Part shown: positions 1 through 8,916 of the stretch, piece by piece
Layout of the letters: each line of letters begins with the position of its first letter
Numbering within the stretch: the first letter of the stretch is position 1
Made by a program: the position numbers and the translations under genes
Notes under the pieces: generated by a model
What the model saw: only the letters and a program-made list of their open reading frames with translations
Databases searched by the model: none
Told to the model about the DNA's origin: nothing
Assembly: GCA_945860295.1 (NCBI GenBank)
Contig: CAMAQH010000015.1
Coordinates: 1 to 64,000, forward strand
Direction: 5' to 3'
DNA: 64,000 bases
DNA from: Prosthecobacter debontii
Lineage (GTDB): Bacteria > Verrucomicrobiota > Verrucomicrobiia > Verrucomicrobiales > Verrucomicrobiaceae

Positions 1-1475
1 GCATCGGAACCGACGGGAGGCAGATGCTTGGCAAGGCTTTCGAGCAGCTCTTTGTGCTCGGGTTTGCTGGCTAGGCTGACGGTTTCGTTGGGGTCGTTTT
101 GCTCGTCGTAAAGCTCGGTGCCGACGACTTGGGAACCGTTGCGCATGCGGTAGAAGGTGACGCGGTAGCGATCATTGCGGATGCTGTAGCCCATGACTAG
201 GCCTTCCGGGGCTTTTTTCGGGTATTGGCTGATGGCGACTTTGGTGGAGGGTGCAGATGGATTGTCGATGAAGGTCTTCAAGCTGCTGCCGGTGAGGCCT
301 GTGGGCTTTGGCAAGCCGCAGAGTTCTGCGAGTGTCGGATACACATCGACAAACTCCACCGTGGCGGCGCACTTTTGACCGGCTGTCTTCGATCCGGGAA
401 CGCTGATGAGCAATGGAGCGCGGGTGGCGAGTTCAAAGTTGGTGTGTTTGTGCCACAGGCCGTGATCGCCGAGCTGCCAACCGTGGTCGCCCCAGAGCAC
501 AATGATGGTGTTGTCAGCGAGGCCTTCTTTTTCCAGCGCGTCGAGCACTTTACCGACCTGGGCATCCATGTAGCTGATGCAGGCATAGTAGCCGTGACGC
601 AGATTCTTGGCGAACTCAGCAGGGATGGGATCTTCCTTCGGCACGCCGGGATAGTTGTGAATCTCGCCGTTGGTGTGGCCAACATAAGCTGGCGCTCCTT
701 CAGGTAAATGATCGATGGCGGGCAGTGGGATGCTGTTGGGGTCATAGAGGTCCCAGTATTTCTTCGGTGCGACGAACGGCAGATGCGGCTTCAAGAAACC
801 GACCGCGAGAAAGAAGGGCTCGCCTTTAGCTTTGAAGGCGGCGAGGCGTTTCACGGCTTCATTGGCTGTGGCACCGTCGGGAAGCTCACTGTCGTCCTTG
901 GGGCTGATTTCAAATGAAGGGCCGCCCTTGGCTTCTTTGTCCTTCTTTTTGACCGAGGTGTCGTTAGCTTCCCGCGAGGAGTATTCCAAGACGTTGACGT
1001 CGTGCTTGGTGACGATCTGCTTGGTCCAGTCCACGAGATCAGTGTCCACGGAACGACCAAACGGATACCAATGCGGCGCGGTCCAGGAGCGTCCGTCTTC
1101 ATGCCCTTTGTGATAGATCTTGCTTAGAGCTTCACACTGATAGCCGTTCGCTTTGAAATGCTGCGGCAACGTGATGCAGTCTGGCTGAGCCGGACGGAAG
1201 TGCGTCTCGAGGTCCCAGACCTTTGTTACATCGGGTCGCAGGCCGGTCATGATGGCCGTGCGTGATGGACTGCACACGGCCTGCTGCGTATAGGCTTTTT
1301 CAAAGACGATGCCGCGAGCCGCGATGCGGTCGATGTTGGGCGACTCAATCAGCTTGTCTCCGTAACAACCGAGTTGTGGACGCAGGTCATCGACGGAGAT
1401 GAAAAGGATGTTCGGTTTGGTCGCTGCTTGGAGCGAGGGGAGGGTTAGCAGGAGGGCGGCTAGGATGTGTTTCAT
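1..1475 (-). CDS. Secreted sulfatase, iduronate-2-sulfatase-like (3' end outside window)
   Basis: The reading frame is open from an ATG at 1475 to the window edge, so about 491 codons are visible and the C-terminus is missing. A signal peptide (MKHILAALLL..LQAA) precedes the sulfatase start PNILFISVDD, whose two Asp are expected Ca ligands. The active-site motif CSPSR lies at about residues 68-72; its Cys is the one converted to formylglycine in this family. The segment FLKPHLPF and the late GDHGWQLGDHG motif fit the iduronate-2-sulfatase branch. It would remove sulfate esters from a polysaccharide in the periplasm or outside the cell. It is the last visible gene of the run led by the sigma factor at 12056, 94 bases after the preceding sulfatase. 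The substrate cannot be read from sequence. Confidence 0.9.
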   Translation of the reverse strand, partial: MKHILAALLLTLPSLQAATKPNILFISVDDLRPQLGCYGDKLIESPNIDRIAARGIVFEKAYTQQAVCSPSRTAIMTGLRPDVTKVWDLETHFRPAQPDCITLPQHFKANGYQCEALSKIYHKGHEDGRSWTAPHWYPFGRSVDTDLVDWTKQIVTKHDVNVLEYSSREANDTSVKKKDKEAKGGPSFEISPKDDSELPDGATANEAVKRLAAFKAKGEPFFLAVGFLKPHLPFVAPKKYWDLYDPNSIPLPAIDHLPEGAPAYVGHTNGEIHNYPGVPKEDPIPAEFAKNLRHGYYACISYMDAQVGKVLDALEKEGLADNTIIVLWGDHGWQLGDHGLWHKHTNFELATRAPLLISVPGSKTAGQKCAATVEFVDVYPTLAELCGLPKPTGLTGSSLKTFIDNPSAPSTKVAISQYPKKAPEGLVMGYSIRNDRYRVTFYRMRNGSQVVGTELYDEQNDPNETVSLASKPEHKELLESLAKHLPPVGSD

Positions 1476-1496
1476 AAAATGGAAGGGAATGATTTA

Positions 1497-1570
1497 GGCA
1501 GGAGAATGGGGGCAAAAGATTGAGGGATTGAGAAGCTGTTTTTTTATTCTCCTGCCCCCATTCCCTTGCC
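1497..1570. repeat. Imperfect inverted repeat (dispersed GGAGAATGG-type element)
   Basis: GGCAGGAGAATGGGGGCA at 1497-1514 is matched in inverse orientation around 1553-1570 (16 of 18 bases), with a T run inside the loop. It fills most of the gap between two sulfatase genes. The core ACAGGAGAATGGAG recurs at 6733-6746 and, in tandem, at 8863-8890, so this is a dispersed short repeat. The hairpin might also slow or stop transcription inside the operon, but the T run lies in the loop rather than after the stem. Confidence 0.6.
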
Positions 1571-3105
1571 TATTTCTTCGCTTTTTTGCCTTTAAAAATG
1601 TATTCCTCACGGCTCACGAAGCCGTCTTTGTCGGCGTCGTATTTGTCAAAACGTTCGCCAGCGGCGGCAGGATCGGATTGGTGGGTGGTGTAGTAATCGC
1701 GGGTGAGTTTTCCGGCTTTGTCTTTGTCGAGTTTATCGAACTTGCCTGCACGCTCCTGCTCCTCAGTGCTCATCGCGGTGGTGGGCGGTGTTACTGTGGC
1801 CTTCGGCTTCATCTCGGGCTTCTTGGACTCGTTTTCTTTCTTTTTCTTGTTCGCATGACGACCCGTGCCGTCGCCGCTGTCGGGGATGCCGCCTGCGGGG
1901 TTCAGTTTGGCGAGCACGGCAGCGAGTTTGGAACGGGTGGGATGATCGCCCGTAATGAGCTTCTCGGTGAAGGGAGCATCACTCATGTCAAAGAGTTCGC
2001 CCTTTTCGTTGAGCTTCCATTTGGCATCCCGCACATACCACATGGCGGCGAGTTGGTTATAAACCCACTCGCGGGGAGTTCCGGGTTGGCCTTGGAGTTG
2101 CTGAGCGATGCTGTGGCCGTCAAAGATCGTTTCCTTGGGCAAACTACCGCCTGAGAGTTCGGCAAAGGTGGCTAAGAAGTCAGTGGAGTCGATCAAGTCG
2201 GCACTGACTTTGCCTGCGGGCGTTTTGCCGGGCCAGTTGGCGATCATGGGCACAAGACCGCCACATTCGAGCATGGTTCCTTTCATGCCAGACAGCACCT
2301 TGCCAGCAATGGTGGCGCGTTCGGACTGGCCTTTGCCGGTGCCGTTGTCGCCCATGAAGATGATCAGTGTGTTTTCGCGCAGCTTGAGTGCTTCCAGTTC
2401 GGTGATCAGCTTGCCGACGAGCTTGTCCATGTAGGCGATGTTATCAGCCATGAGGTCCGTGCTGCCGGAGGCGCTATCAGGAGTCGGGAGCAGATCGCCG
2501 TGAACACTCGACATCGGGTAATAAACGAAGAAGGGACTAGCCTTGTGCTTTGTGATGAACTTCATCATGTTCTCATGCATGAGGTCGGGCATGTATTCAT
2601 CGTTGCCGAGTTTCAGTTCCCTGCCATTCACGAGATACTCCTCGAATTTGCCCTCTTTTTTGTTTCGATAAACGCCGCTACCGTTAAAGCGCAGGTAGTC
2701 ATCGAAGCCCGACTCGTCAGGATCGCCTGGAAGCTGACCCCACTTACCGATGGATGTCGTCTTGTAACCAGCGCTCTTGAAGACACGGCCGAGTTGCAAC
2801 TCCTTGTTCTGCATGACCATGCAGGCGTCCTGATTGCTCGAACCATTGCGGAAGGCATAGCGCCCGGTCATGATCATCGCCCTTGATGGCCCGCACAGAG
2901 CTGCGGTGAAGCACTGCGTGAACCGCGTGCCCTCTGCCGCGAGTTTATCGATGTGCGGCGTCTTGTAGTTGTCCGAACCGTAGCAACTGAGGTTCCCGAT
3001 GCCGAGATCGTCCGCGAGGATGAAGATGACATTGGCTTTATCGGCAGCCAGACATTGGTCGGCCAGCATGAGAAAGGCCGTGAAGAGTGTAAGGAGGAGT
3101 TTCAT
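1570..3105 (-). CDS. Secreted sulfatase with C-terminal EF-hand pair
   Basis: This is a 511-residue secreted arylsulfatase-type enzyme. Signal peptide 1-21 is followed by NVIFILADD (metal-binding Asp) and the formylglycine motif CGPSR at C71. A second metal-site motif, MGDNGTGKG, lies mid-protein. After the catalytic domain there is a low-complexity Lys/Pro/Thr linker and then two EF-hand-like loops near residues 450-505 (DKDKAGKLTRDYY and DADKDGFVSREE), ending in the basic tail KGKKAKK. The second loop has good Ca-binding positions; the first is weaker. It lies 19 bases downstream of the GH2/lyase fusion and is most likely co-transcribed. The EF-hand extension suggests Ca-dependent stability or anchoring, which is inference. 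Confidence 0.92.
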   Translation of the reverse strand: MKLLLTLFTAFLMLADQCLAADKANVIFILADDLGIGNLSCYGSDNYKTPHIDKLAAEGTRFTQCFTAALCGPSRAMIMTGRYAFRNGSSNQDACMVMQNKELQLGRVFKSAGYKTTSIGKWGQLPGDPDESGFDDYLRFNGSGVYRNKKEGKFEEYLVNGRELKLGNDEYMPDLMHENMMKFITKHKASPFFVYYPMSSVHGDLLPTPDSASGSTDLMADNIAYMDKLVGKLITELEALKLRENTLIIFMGDNGTGKGQSERATIAGKVLSGMKGTMLECGGLVPMIANWPGKTPAGKVSADLIDSTDFLATFAELSGGSLPKETIFDGHSIAQQLQGQPGTPREWVYNQLAAMWYVRDAKWKLNEKGELFDMSDAPFTEKLITGDHPTRSKLAAVLAKLNPAGGIPDSGDGTGRHANKKKKENESKKPEMKPKATVTPPTTAMSTEEQERAGKFDKLDKDKAGKLTRDYYTTHQSDPAAAGERFDKYDADKDGFVSREEYIFKGKKAKK

Positions 3106-3124
3106 GATGATTGAGTGCGATACA

Positions 3125-6100
3125 CTATTTGAGCCAAAGCAACGGCTGCGTGATGCCGATGTTGCGTTGGACTTCGGGGTCAGTCGGATCGGCGGGAAGT
3201 TTTTTCCAGAGATCCAGATACTTCTGCTCGCCTAGCATGAGACCGCCAAAGACGAGGTTGGGTTGACGTGCGGGCCAGCCTTCCCAGGCGTTCACATCGG
3301 GCTTGAGCGTCCACTTCGATTTATCGGCGAGGAAGGGATACAAATACGCGATGGCTTTGGCGATGCTCTTGCCGTCATTGGTTTCAAAGGCCCACAGGTT
3401 GTCTTCGGGCGTGCTGAGCACCTGGCAGAGCAGGGTCATGTTATCGAGTTGGAAGATCGAGTAGCCGTAGGGTTTAGTGCGGGCGAGTTCGAGCGGGAAG
3501 CTGCCGTCCTCGGCCATTTGCTTGCCGACGAAGACTTCTTTGAACTTGGTGCGGCAGAGCGCGAGTTTTTCCTGATCGCCGATGAAGTCGGCGAAAACGG
3601 CAAGCTGCAGATGGAAGGCGACGGCGTGGTTGTTCTTCGCATTGGCTTCTTCAGTGCCATTCTTGCTCGTAGCCATCCACTCGGCGAGTTCGCGGAACCA
3701 TTGACGCAGTGCTGCGGGAATCTCGGCGGGGAAGGCTTTGGATTTTTCCATCACCGTCACGGCAGTGGGGATTTCGATGATGTGCAGCGTGTCGATGATG
3801 CCGATGCCGCGTCCGGGCGACACGCCGGGCACGGCCTGCGTGTAGTTAAGGCTCGGGTTCATGCGCGTCTTCACATCCAGGAAGAACACTTTCAGCAACT
3901 CTGCGGCCTTGGTGACATACTTGTCGTCGCCTGTGATCTTGTAAGCAGCAGCAAGCGCTGCGACGGAGTCGCGCAGGGTCTTCACGACCATACGATGCTG
4001 GGAGAAGTTTTCGGGGTTTGTTTCGCCATCTCGCTTGATGTAAGGCAGGCCATTGGGCTTCGAGGGATCGGGCCACCAGTAGTCGCCGTTCGAGTAGAAG
4101 TCGTTTGGGCCGCCTTCGCTGAGTTTTGCTGGGAAGGTTGTAATGGTGACGGGCTTTTGGTTCAAGGCGGCGCTCGCGGCTTTCAGGATGCGGTCTTTGT
4201 CGAGAGCCGCGACATCGAGCGTGAGCTGCGGCTTGGCGGATGCAGAAGTTTTGGGCTTTGTGGCCTTGGATGTTGCCGCAGGTGCCCGTGCATCGGTAAT
4301 GTATTTGAACTGCGGCTTGCGGCCTTCGGATGAGACGGAGACGCAGGCTTTGTAGTTGGTGATCTCGGCTTGGATGGTGGCACGTCCGTTGTAGAGTTGC
4401 ACCGCGCGCGAGCCTGTGGAAGTGCCGAGGTTGTCGATCAAACGACCATCGCCAGCTAAGCCGAAGCGCACGATGTTGGAGCAGTCGAGACACGGCACGT
4501 CATTCGTATCGAACATCCGCACTTCCATTGTCGCGATGCCGTCTTTCTGCGCAATCTCCTCCAGCTTGAGCTTGGCGGGTTTGCCCCACCTCTTCGTTTG
4601 ATAGCCGACAGTGAGTTCATCACTGACGCCTTTGCCCACAGCACGGAGTTGGTTCGCGCCCTCGTTGAGCTTCACGTTCCAATGCAGGCCCGCAGCCGGG
4701 TAAACGCTGACATTGCGCTTCTTTACGCCAACGGACTTACCATTGAGAAACAGTTCAACCTCGGGGCAATTGGAGTAAACCTTCACCTCCTTCTCTTCTC
4801 CAGCATCACCCCAACGCACGGGCCAACCGTGGCCGAAGATGTGGATCATCGGCTTATCAGACCAGTAGCTCTGGAAGACATAGTAATTCTCCTTCGGCGT
4901 GCCATCGCGCTCGACAACGCCTTTCTGATTCACCCTTGGTAATGGGTTTTCAGGCCGCAGCGGTGTGGCGAAGTCTTTGAATATCCACTGAGCACTGCCG
5001 GTGAGCCAGGGCATGTCTTCTTGCTCCTTGAGATGCCAGTCGAAGAGGTTGCACATGTAGCTCTCCGACCAATCGCCATCCTTGGACATGCGCACCTTGC
5101 CGCCGGTGCCCTTGTAGGCCTTGCCCTTCTCGGCGGTGCCTTTGCCGGTTTCGATCTTGGCGGCTACTTTCTCCGGTTCCTCGGAGAAACGATGGGCATG
5201 GCTGTCGCCGCCCCATTCGGCGTGGAAGAAGTGTTTGGTGTCTTTGAGCGCCTTCTCGGCGGCGGCTTTGTATTCGGAGTAGCGACCGGAATACCACCCC
5301 GCCCAGATGCTCGGAGAGTAGATATCGACGATGTCTTTGCAGAAGTCGCAGCGGCGAATGGCAGTCGGGCGCGATGGGTCCAACTCATGCGACAGGTTAT
5401 GCAACTCCGTCATCAGCGCACGAATCTTGTCCTTGTCGAAGACCTCGAAGTCCCCCGGCCAATCGTTTTCATTGCCCATGCCCCACATGATGATTGAGGG
5501 GTGATTTAAATGCTGATCGATCATCGCACGCAGCATGTCCTTGGCTTGTTTTTGATAAGCTTCTCCACCGATACCACCGCGACACCAAGGCACCTCTTCC
5601 CACACGAGCAGTCCGAGTTCATCGCAAAGCTCCAGCACGAGAGGAGCCTGCTGATAATGCCCCAGTCGAACAAAGTTCGCGCCCATGTCCTTGATCATCG
5701 TCAGCGTCTTGCGCACGACATCGTCCGGCACCGCTGCTGCGACTCCCGCGTGGTCTTCATGGTAGTGAGTGCCCTTGAGGAGTAAACGCTCGCCGTTGAT
5801 TTTGAAGGGGCCGTTGTCCACCCATTCAGTGCTGCGGATGCCAAAGCGCTGGGTTACCGCTTGCTCACCATGTTTCGATTTGATAGTCGCAGTGACGCGA
5901 TACAGCGCGGGCTTTGATGGGGACCAGAGTTCGGGTTTCGGAATCTCGAACGAAATGACCTGCTTCTCGCCTTCCCACGGCGCACTTGTTGGCGACAGCG
6001 TGTCATAGAACAATGACTTGCCCTCCTGATCCTGAACATCGAAATCCAGCGTCACCTTGTCCGTGGCCATGGAAGGATTCAAAAGGCGAGCGCTTACGCT

Positions 6101-6715
6101 AACTGCTGCCTTATTCCCTTCGATCAAAGTTTTAACATGCACCCGCTCCAACGAAATCGCCGGCACATAAACCAAGCTCACGTGCCGATACAGCCCGCCG
6201 TAGCGATTGAAATCGCTGAGGTCCGACGGAATACTCTCCGCATCGCGTGAGTTGTCGCACATCACTGATATCGGCACCTCACCTTTGAAGGCTTCGTTCT
6301 TCAACGCCTTTGCCGCCGCGTCCGTGATGTCCACCGTCCACTCGTCATAGCCACCGACGTGCTCGCCGACCTTATCCGTATAAACAAACACCTGCGACTT
6401 CTGCCCCGCGCCATCAAAGTGCAGCAACGTGGGTCCATTTGGATAGGGATTGGCAATCTTGAGCTTGGTCCGATACCACCCCGGCCCTTGATAGTAACGA
6501 ACATCTGGATCCACCGAGTCTCGCCCATTGAAACAATGCGGCAGTGTTGCCTTTGACCACGCCACATTGTCACTCGCCGCGTCACCACGCCACACTTCCC
6601 AGGTGCTGCCGAGAGAGCCTTGATAATGCTCCCAGCCATCGCTGAGACGTTGCGTGTTGTCCGCAGCGATGAGTTTTGCGGAGACTAGGATGAGTGCGAG
6701 AAGAGGGTGCTTCAT
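3125..6715 (-). CDS. GH2 glycosidase fused to alginate-lyase-family domain
   Basis: This two-enzyme polypeptide has 1196 residues from ATG 6715; a TTG at 6727 would add four residues, but the ATG gives a clean signal peptide (MKHPLLAL..LIAA). Residues about 20-830 are a GH2 enzyme of beta-galactosidase/glucuronidase type: jelly-roll N-domain, Ig-like domain, TIM barrel with acid/base Glu near 416 in GMGNENDW and likely nucleophile Glu near 500 in HAEWGGDS. An Ala/Lys/Thr linker near 830-850 leads to a domain of the alginate-lyase family (PF05426-like), with WWPDP, a long helical stretch and NNHAVAF, whose His near 1030 is the expected catalytic one. The free paralogue of this domain is at 7679-8896. 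Coupling lyase and exo-glycosidase in one secreted chain suits stepwise cleavage of an uronate-containing polymer; the substrate is unknown. Confidence 0.88.
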   Translation of the reverse strand: MKHPLLALILVSAKLIAADNTQRLSDGWEHYQGSLGSTWEVWRGDAASDNVAWSKATLPHCFNGRDSVDPDVRYYQGPGWYRTKLKIANPYPNGPTLLHFDGAGQKSQVFVYTDKVGEHVGGYDEWTVDITDAAAKALKNEAFKGEVPISVMCDNSRDAESIPSDLSDFNRYGGLYRHVSLVYVPAISLERVHVKTLIEGNKAAVSVSARLLNPSMATDKVTLDFDVQDQEGKSLFYDTLSPTSAPWEGEKQVISFEIPKPELWSPSKPALYRVTATIKSKHGEQAVTQRFGIRSTEWVDNGPFKINGERLLLKGTHYHEDHAGVAAAVPDDVVRKTLTMIKDMGANFVRLGHYQQAPLVLELCDELGLLVWEEVPWCRGGIGGEAYQKQAKDMLRAMIDQHLNHPSIIMWGMGNENDWPGDFEVFDKDKIRALMTELHNLSHELDPSRPTAIRRCDFCKDIVDIYSPSIWAGWYSGRYSEYKAAAEKALKDTKHFFHAEWGGDSHAHRFSEEPEKVAAKIETGKGTAEKGKAYKGTGGKVRMSKDGDWSESYMCNLFDWHLKEQEDMPWLTGSAQWIFKDFATPLRPENPLPRVNQKGVVERDGTPKENYYVFQSYWSDKPMIHIFGHGWPVRWGDAGEEKEVKVYSNCPEVELFLNGKSVGVKKRNVSVYPAAGLHWNVKLNEGANQLRAVGKGVSDELTVGYQTKRWGKPAKLKLEEIAQKDGIATMEVRMFDTNDVPCLDCSNIVRFGLAGDGRLIDNLGTSTGSRAVQLYNGRATIQAEITNYKACVSVSSEGRKPQFKYITDARAPAATSKATKPKTSASAKPQLTLDVAALDKDRILKAASAALNQKPVTITTFPAKLSEGGPNDFYSNGDYWWPDPSKPNGLPYIKRDGETNPENFSQHRMVVKTLRDSVAALAAAYKITGDDKYVTKAAELLKVFFLDVKTRMNPSLNYTQAVPGVSPGRGIGIIDTLHIIEIPTAVTVMEKSKAFPAEIPAALRQWFRELAEWMATSKNGTEEANAKNNHAVAFHLQLAVFADFIGDQEKLALCRTKFKEVFVGKQMAEDGSFPLELARTKPYGYSIFQLDNMTLLCQVLSTPEDNLWAFETNDGKSIAKAIAYLYPFLADKSKWTLKPDVNAWEGWPARQPNLVFGGLMLGEQKYLDLWKKLPADPTDPEVQRNIGITQPLLWLK

Positions 6716-6732
6716 GGTTCGAATCAATTTAA

Positions 6733-6746
6733 ACAGGAGAATGGAG
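6733..6746. repeat. Short dispersed repeat ACAGGAGAATGGAG
   Basis: This is one copy of the same core seen at 1497-1570 and twice at 8863-8890. It sits in the 34-base gap between the esterase stop codon and the start of the GH2 fusion gene. Confidence 0.5.
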
Positions 6747-6749
6747 GGT

Positions 6750-7661
6750 TCAGCGCGGAAGCAGTTTTAGCATCCCATTTCCCAAAGCATCGCCGACAAG
6801 AAAGTAGGTCTCTGCATTGCCAAACTCATGGTGGCCGTGACTTGGATTCGGCGAGTCTTCAGGCTTCCTCACAAAATCGTGAGTTGGGACGAATAGCGCG
6901 TTCTCCAAACGGTTGGCTGCGGCGGCTTGGGCCTGGCGGAGCTTCGCCCATTTAGCAGGCGCAGCCACCCATGGCCCGGTGAGTCCGCCGATGATGACGG
7001 GCAGCTTGGACGATTTCAAATCACGGCGCACGTCGTTGATCAAGTGAACGAGGTTCTGCTCATACTCCGGCACGGCAGTCTTCGGATTCACGCCGTCGTT
7101 CCAACCTTGATACCAAACAAAACCAGCAAGTTCGTGCTCACTCATGCCCGCGAGAGCCTCGTGCACCTGTGCGATCATAAGCGTGTAATACTTCCCCACC
7201 TCGCCGCCCGCTGACGGCGGACGGAAATCCTTGAATAAGCTCTTGCCACCCCACGCGGTCTTGATGAGCAGCACTTTGTTTTCAAAGTGATCTCCCAAGA
7301 CATGGCCGAACTGGAGTTCTGGTCCGAAGTGATGCACGTCCCCGTAAACCGAGAAACCAAAGGTCAGTGGTCCAGTCAGCAGAGGATGATCCTCGCGCTG
7401 ATAGCGGACCGACACATCGCCGCGCACGACCCACTTGCCGTCGGCACCTTTAAGATGTGCAAACAAGGAAGCTTTCACGGGATCTTCCATCAGCTTGGTC
7501 AGGGTGCCTTGGCCACCGTTGTAATCATTGCCTTCGAGATCGACGACCGCCTGACCTTCCATGTTGGACTGCCCGGCAAGAATGAAGACCTTCAGCGGCA
7601 GCGGCGCAGCGAGTGAAACCTGGGCAAGAAGGACAACATAAATTAGCAAGAGGCGGCTCAT
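6750..7661 (-). CDS. Secreted sialate O-acetylesterase-like carbohydrate esterase
   Basis: This 303-residue protein has signal peptide 1-19 and begins with VFILAGQSNMEG, where Ser32 is the SGNH-type nucleophile. GFVWYQGWND is a second conserved block, and a His near 277 in SHGHHEFGNAETY is the likely catalytic base. The pattern is that of the SASA family (PF03629), whose members remove O-acetyl groups from sugars. Its place between an alginate-lyase-family gene (17-base gap) and a GH2/lyase fusion (34-base gap) points to deacetylating a plant or algal polysaccharide rather than sialic acid; no sialic-acid catabolic genes are present. Confidence 0.85.
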   Translation of the reverse strand: MSRLLLIYVVLLAQVSLAAPLPLKVFILAGQSNMEGQAVVDLEGNDYNGGQGTLTKLMEDPVKASLFAHLKGADGKWVVRGDVSVRYQREDHPLLTGPLTFGFSVYGDVHHFGPELQFGHVLGDHFENKVLLIKTAWGGKSLFKDFRPPSAGGEVGKYYTLMIAQVHEALAGMSEHELAGFVWYQGWNDGVNPKTAVPEYEQNLVHLINDVRRDLKSSKLPVIIGGLTGPWVAAPAKWAKLRQAQAAAANRLENALFVPTHDFVRKPEDSPNPSHGHHEFGNAETYFLVGDALGNGMLKLLPR

Positions 7662-7678
7662 GGGGTGGATCGGTGGGG

Positions 7679-8896
7679 CTATTTCACGGTCAATAACTGG
7701 AAGCGCTTACTCGGTGAGTCTTGATACTTCGTGATGACGGCTTCGTAAGCCTTTCCGCCGTAAGCGAGAGTGGCGAGGCGGAAGATAGGCATGAACTCAG
7801 ACTCGTGCTTTTCTTTGATCTGCTGAAGCGGCCAAGGCTTTGGCGGCACATCGGCATAAGGCAGCATGTAGTCGATGGCTTTGCGGATGCTGCGACCGTC
7901 TTTGGTGGTGAAGTTCCAAAGATCGACTCCGGCGTGTTCGCCGAGCGTGGCGAGTTCGGTAAGCGCATCGAGATTGAAGCGGGAGTAGCTAAAGGAGGTT
8001 GTGCGGTCGAGTTCGAGCGGTTGCTTGCCATCGGGATCGATCTGCACGGCGATGCGGCTCTGTTTGGCTTCTTCGAGGATGCGCTTGGCGGAATCAGCGC
8101 GGCCGAGCACCAGCGCGATGCGCACGGCCTGCACATCGAAGAAGGTGCCGTGATTGTTTTTGGCGTTGTGCTCGTCTCTGCCTGGATCGCTCTTGATGAG
8201 CCAATCATGGTAGGTTCGCAGCCATTCCTTGAGGGCTTTTTGATCGTCCTTGGGCCAAGCCTTTGAATCGGTGAGCAAACCCAGTGCATCCGCTGCGACG
8301 GAGATATGGATCGCCTCCAAGATGCCGGTGCCGCGTCCTTCATTCACGCCCATGATAGCCTGTGCATACTTCAGATACGGGTTCATGCGCGTAGCGGGAT
8401 CGAGGAACCACACGCGGGCAACCCTGGCCGCAACTTCCGCATAGGTTTCGTTGCCGGTGAAGTAGTAGGCCAGCGCGAGGGTCTCGACGCTATCACCCAT
8501 GATCTTAATGGCAGGGCTGTCATTCGCTTTGGGATCGCGGCTCTCGGCATTTACCTTGCCATCGTGACGCACATAAGGCAGGCCGTCTTTGGTGTCGGGA
8601 TTCGGCCAAAAATAGGGCGCTATGCTCATGTAGTCATGCTTGTCGCCGCTAGGAGGCAGCTTCTCTTTGGTCATCACCGAGGGTGGTGGCTCAGTGAGAA
8701 CTTTGTCGGCGTCTTTGATGAGCTTCTTGAGTGCCTTGGCGAGCGTCTTATCGCCAGCGGCGAGTTGCGTCTTCGCTTTCACGAGCGAGCCGGGTTTGGC
8801 GCTGAAATAGGTGGTTTCCCCAGCAAACGCAGATAGGCAAAAGAGGCAAAAAATAAGGCTTAGACAGGAGAATGGAGACAGGAGAATGGAGTTCAT
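7679..8896 (-). CDS. Secreted alginate-lyase-family polysaccharide lyase
   Basis: This 405-residue enzyme is counted from ATG 8896, chosen because it gives a signal peptide; an upstream in-frame start at 8920 would overlap the previous gene. It carries PYFWPNPDTKDGLPY, RMNPYLKYAQ, GRGTGILE, the NNHGTFF motif with probable catalytic His near 249, and a later SFSYSRFN motif with a candidate catalytic Tyr. These are shared with the C-terminal domain of the GH2 fusion protein downstream, so the two are paralogues. The fold expected for PF05426 is an alpha/alpha barrel that cleaves uronate polymers by beta-elimination; alginate, glucuronan or another polyuronide are all possible. The first codons contain a tandem 14-bp repeat. 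Confidence 0.85.
   Translation of the reverse strand: MNSILLSPFSCLSLIFCLFCLSAFAGETTYFSAKPGSLVKAKTQLAAGDKTLAKALKKLIKDADKVLTEPPPSVMTKEKLPPSGDKHDYMSIAPYFWPNPDTKDGLPYVRHDGKVNAESRDPKANDSPAIKIMGDSVETLALAYYFTGNETYAEVAARVARVWFLDPATRMNPYLKYAQAIMGVNEGRGTGILEAIHISVAADALGLLTDSKAWPKDDQKALKEWLRTYHDWLIKSDPGRDEHNAKNNHGTFFDVQAVRIALVLGRADSAKRILEEAKQSRIAVQIDPDGKQPLELDRTTSFSYSRFNLDALTELATLGEHAGVDLWNFTTKDGRSIRKAIDYMLPYADVPPKPWPLQQIKEKHESEFMPIFRLATLAYGGKAYEAVITKYQDSPSKRFQLLTVK
8863..8890. repeat. Tandem 14-bp repeat inside a signal-peptide coding region
   Basis: GACAGGAGAATGGA occurs twice back to back (8863-8876 and 8877-8890) on the plus strand, just inside the start of the lyase gene. The complementary strand encodes part of the signal peptide (SILLSPFSCL) in two different frames, since 14 is not a multiple of three. 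Confidence 0.85.
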
Positions 8897-8916
8897 GATA
8901 ATTGGACCGCTTTGAA

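Noticed and set aside
3263-4333. Open frame of 356 codons on the plus strand
   Set aside because: It is antisense to the well-supported lyase domain of the GH2 fusion.
6750-7661. Sialic-acid degradation locus (esterase here plus the kelch gene at 40063)
   Set aside because: The two genes are 33 kb apart and no lyase, kinase or epimerase of that pathway is present.
8863-8890. CRISPR-like repeat
   Set aside because: There are only two copies with no spacer between them and no cas genes.
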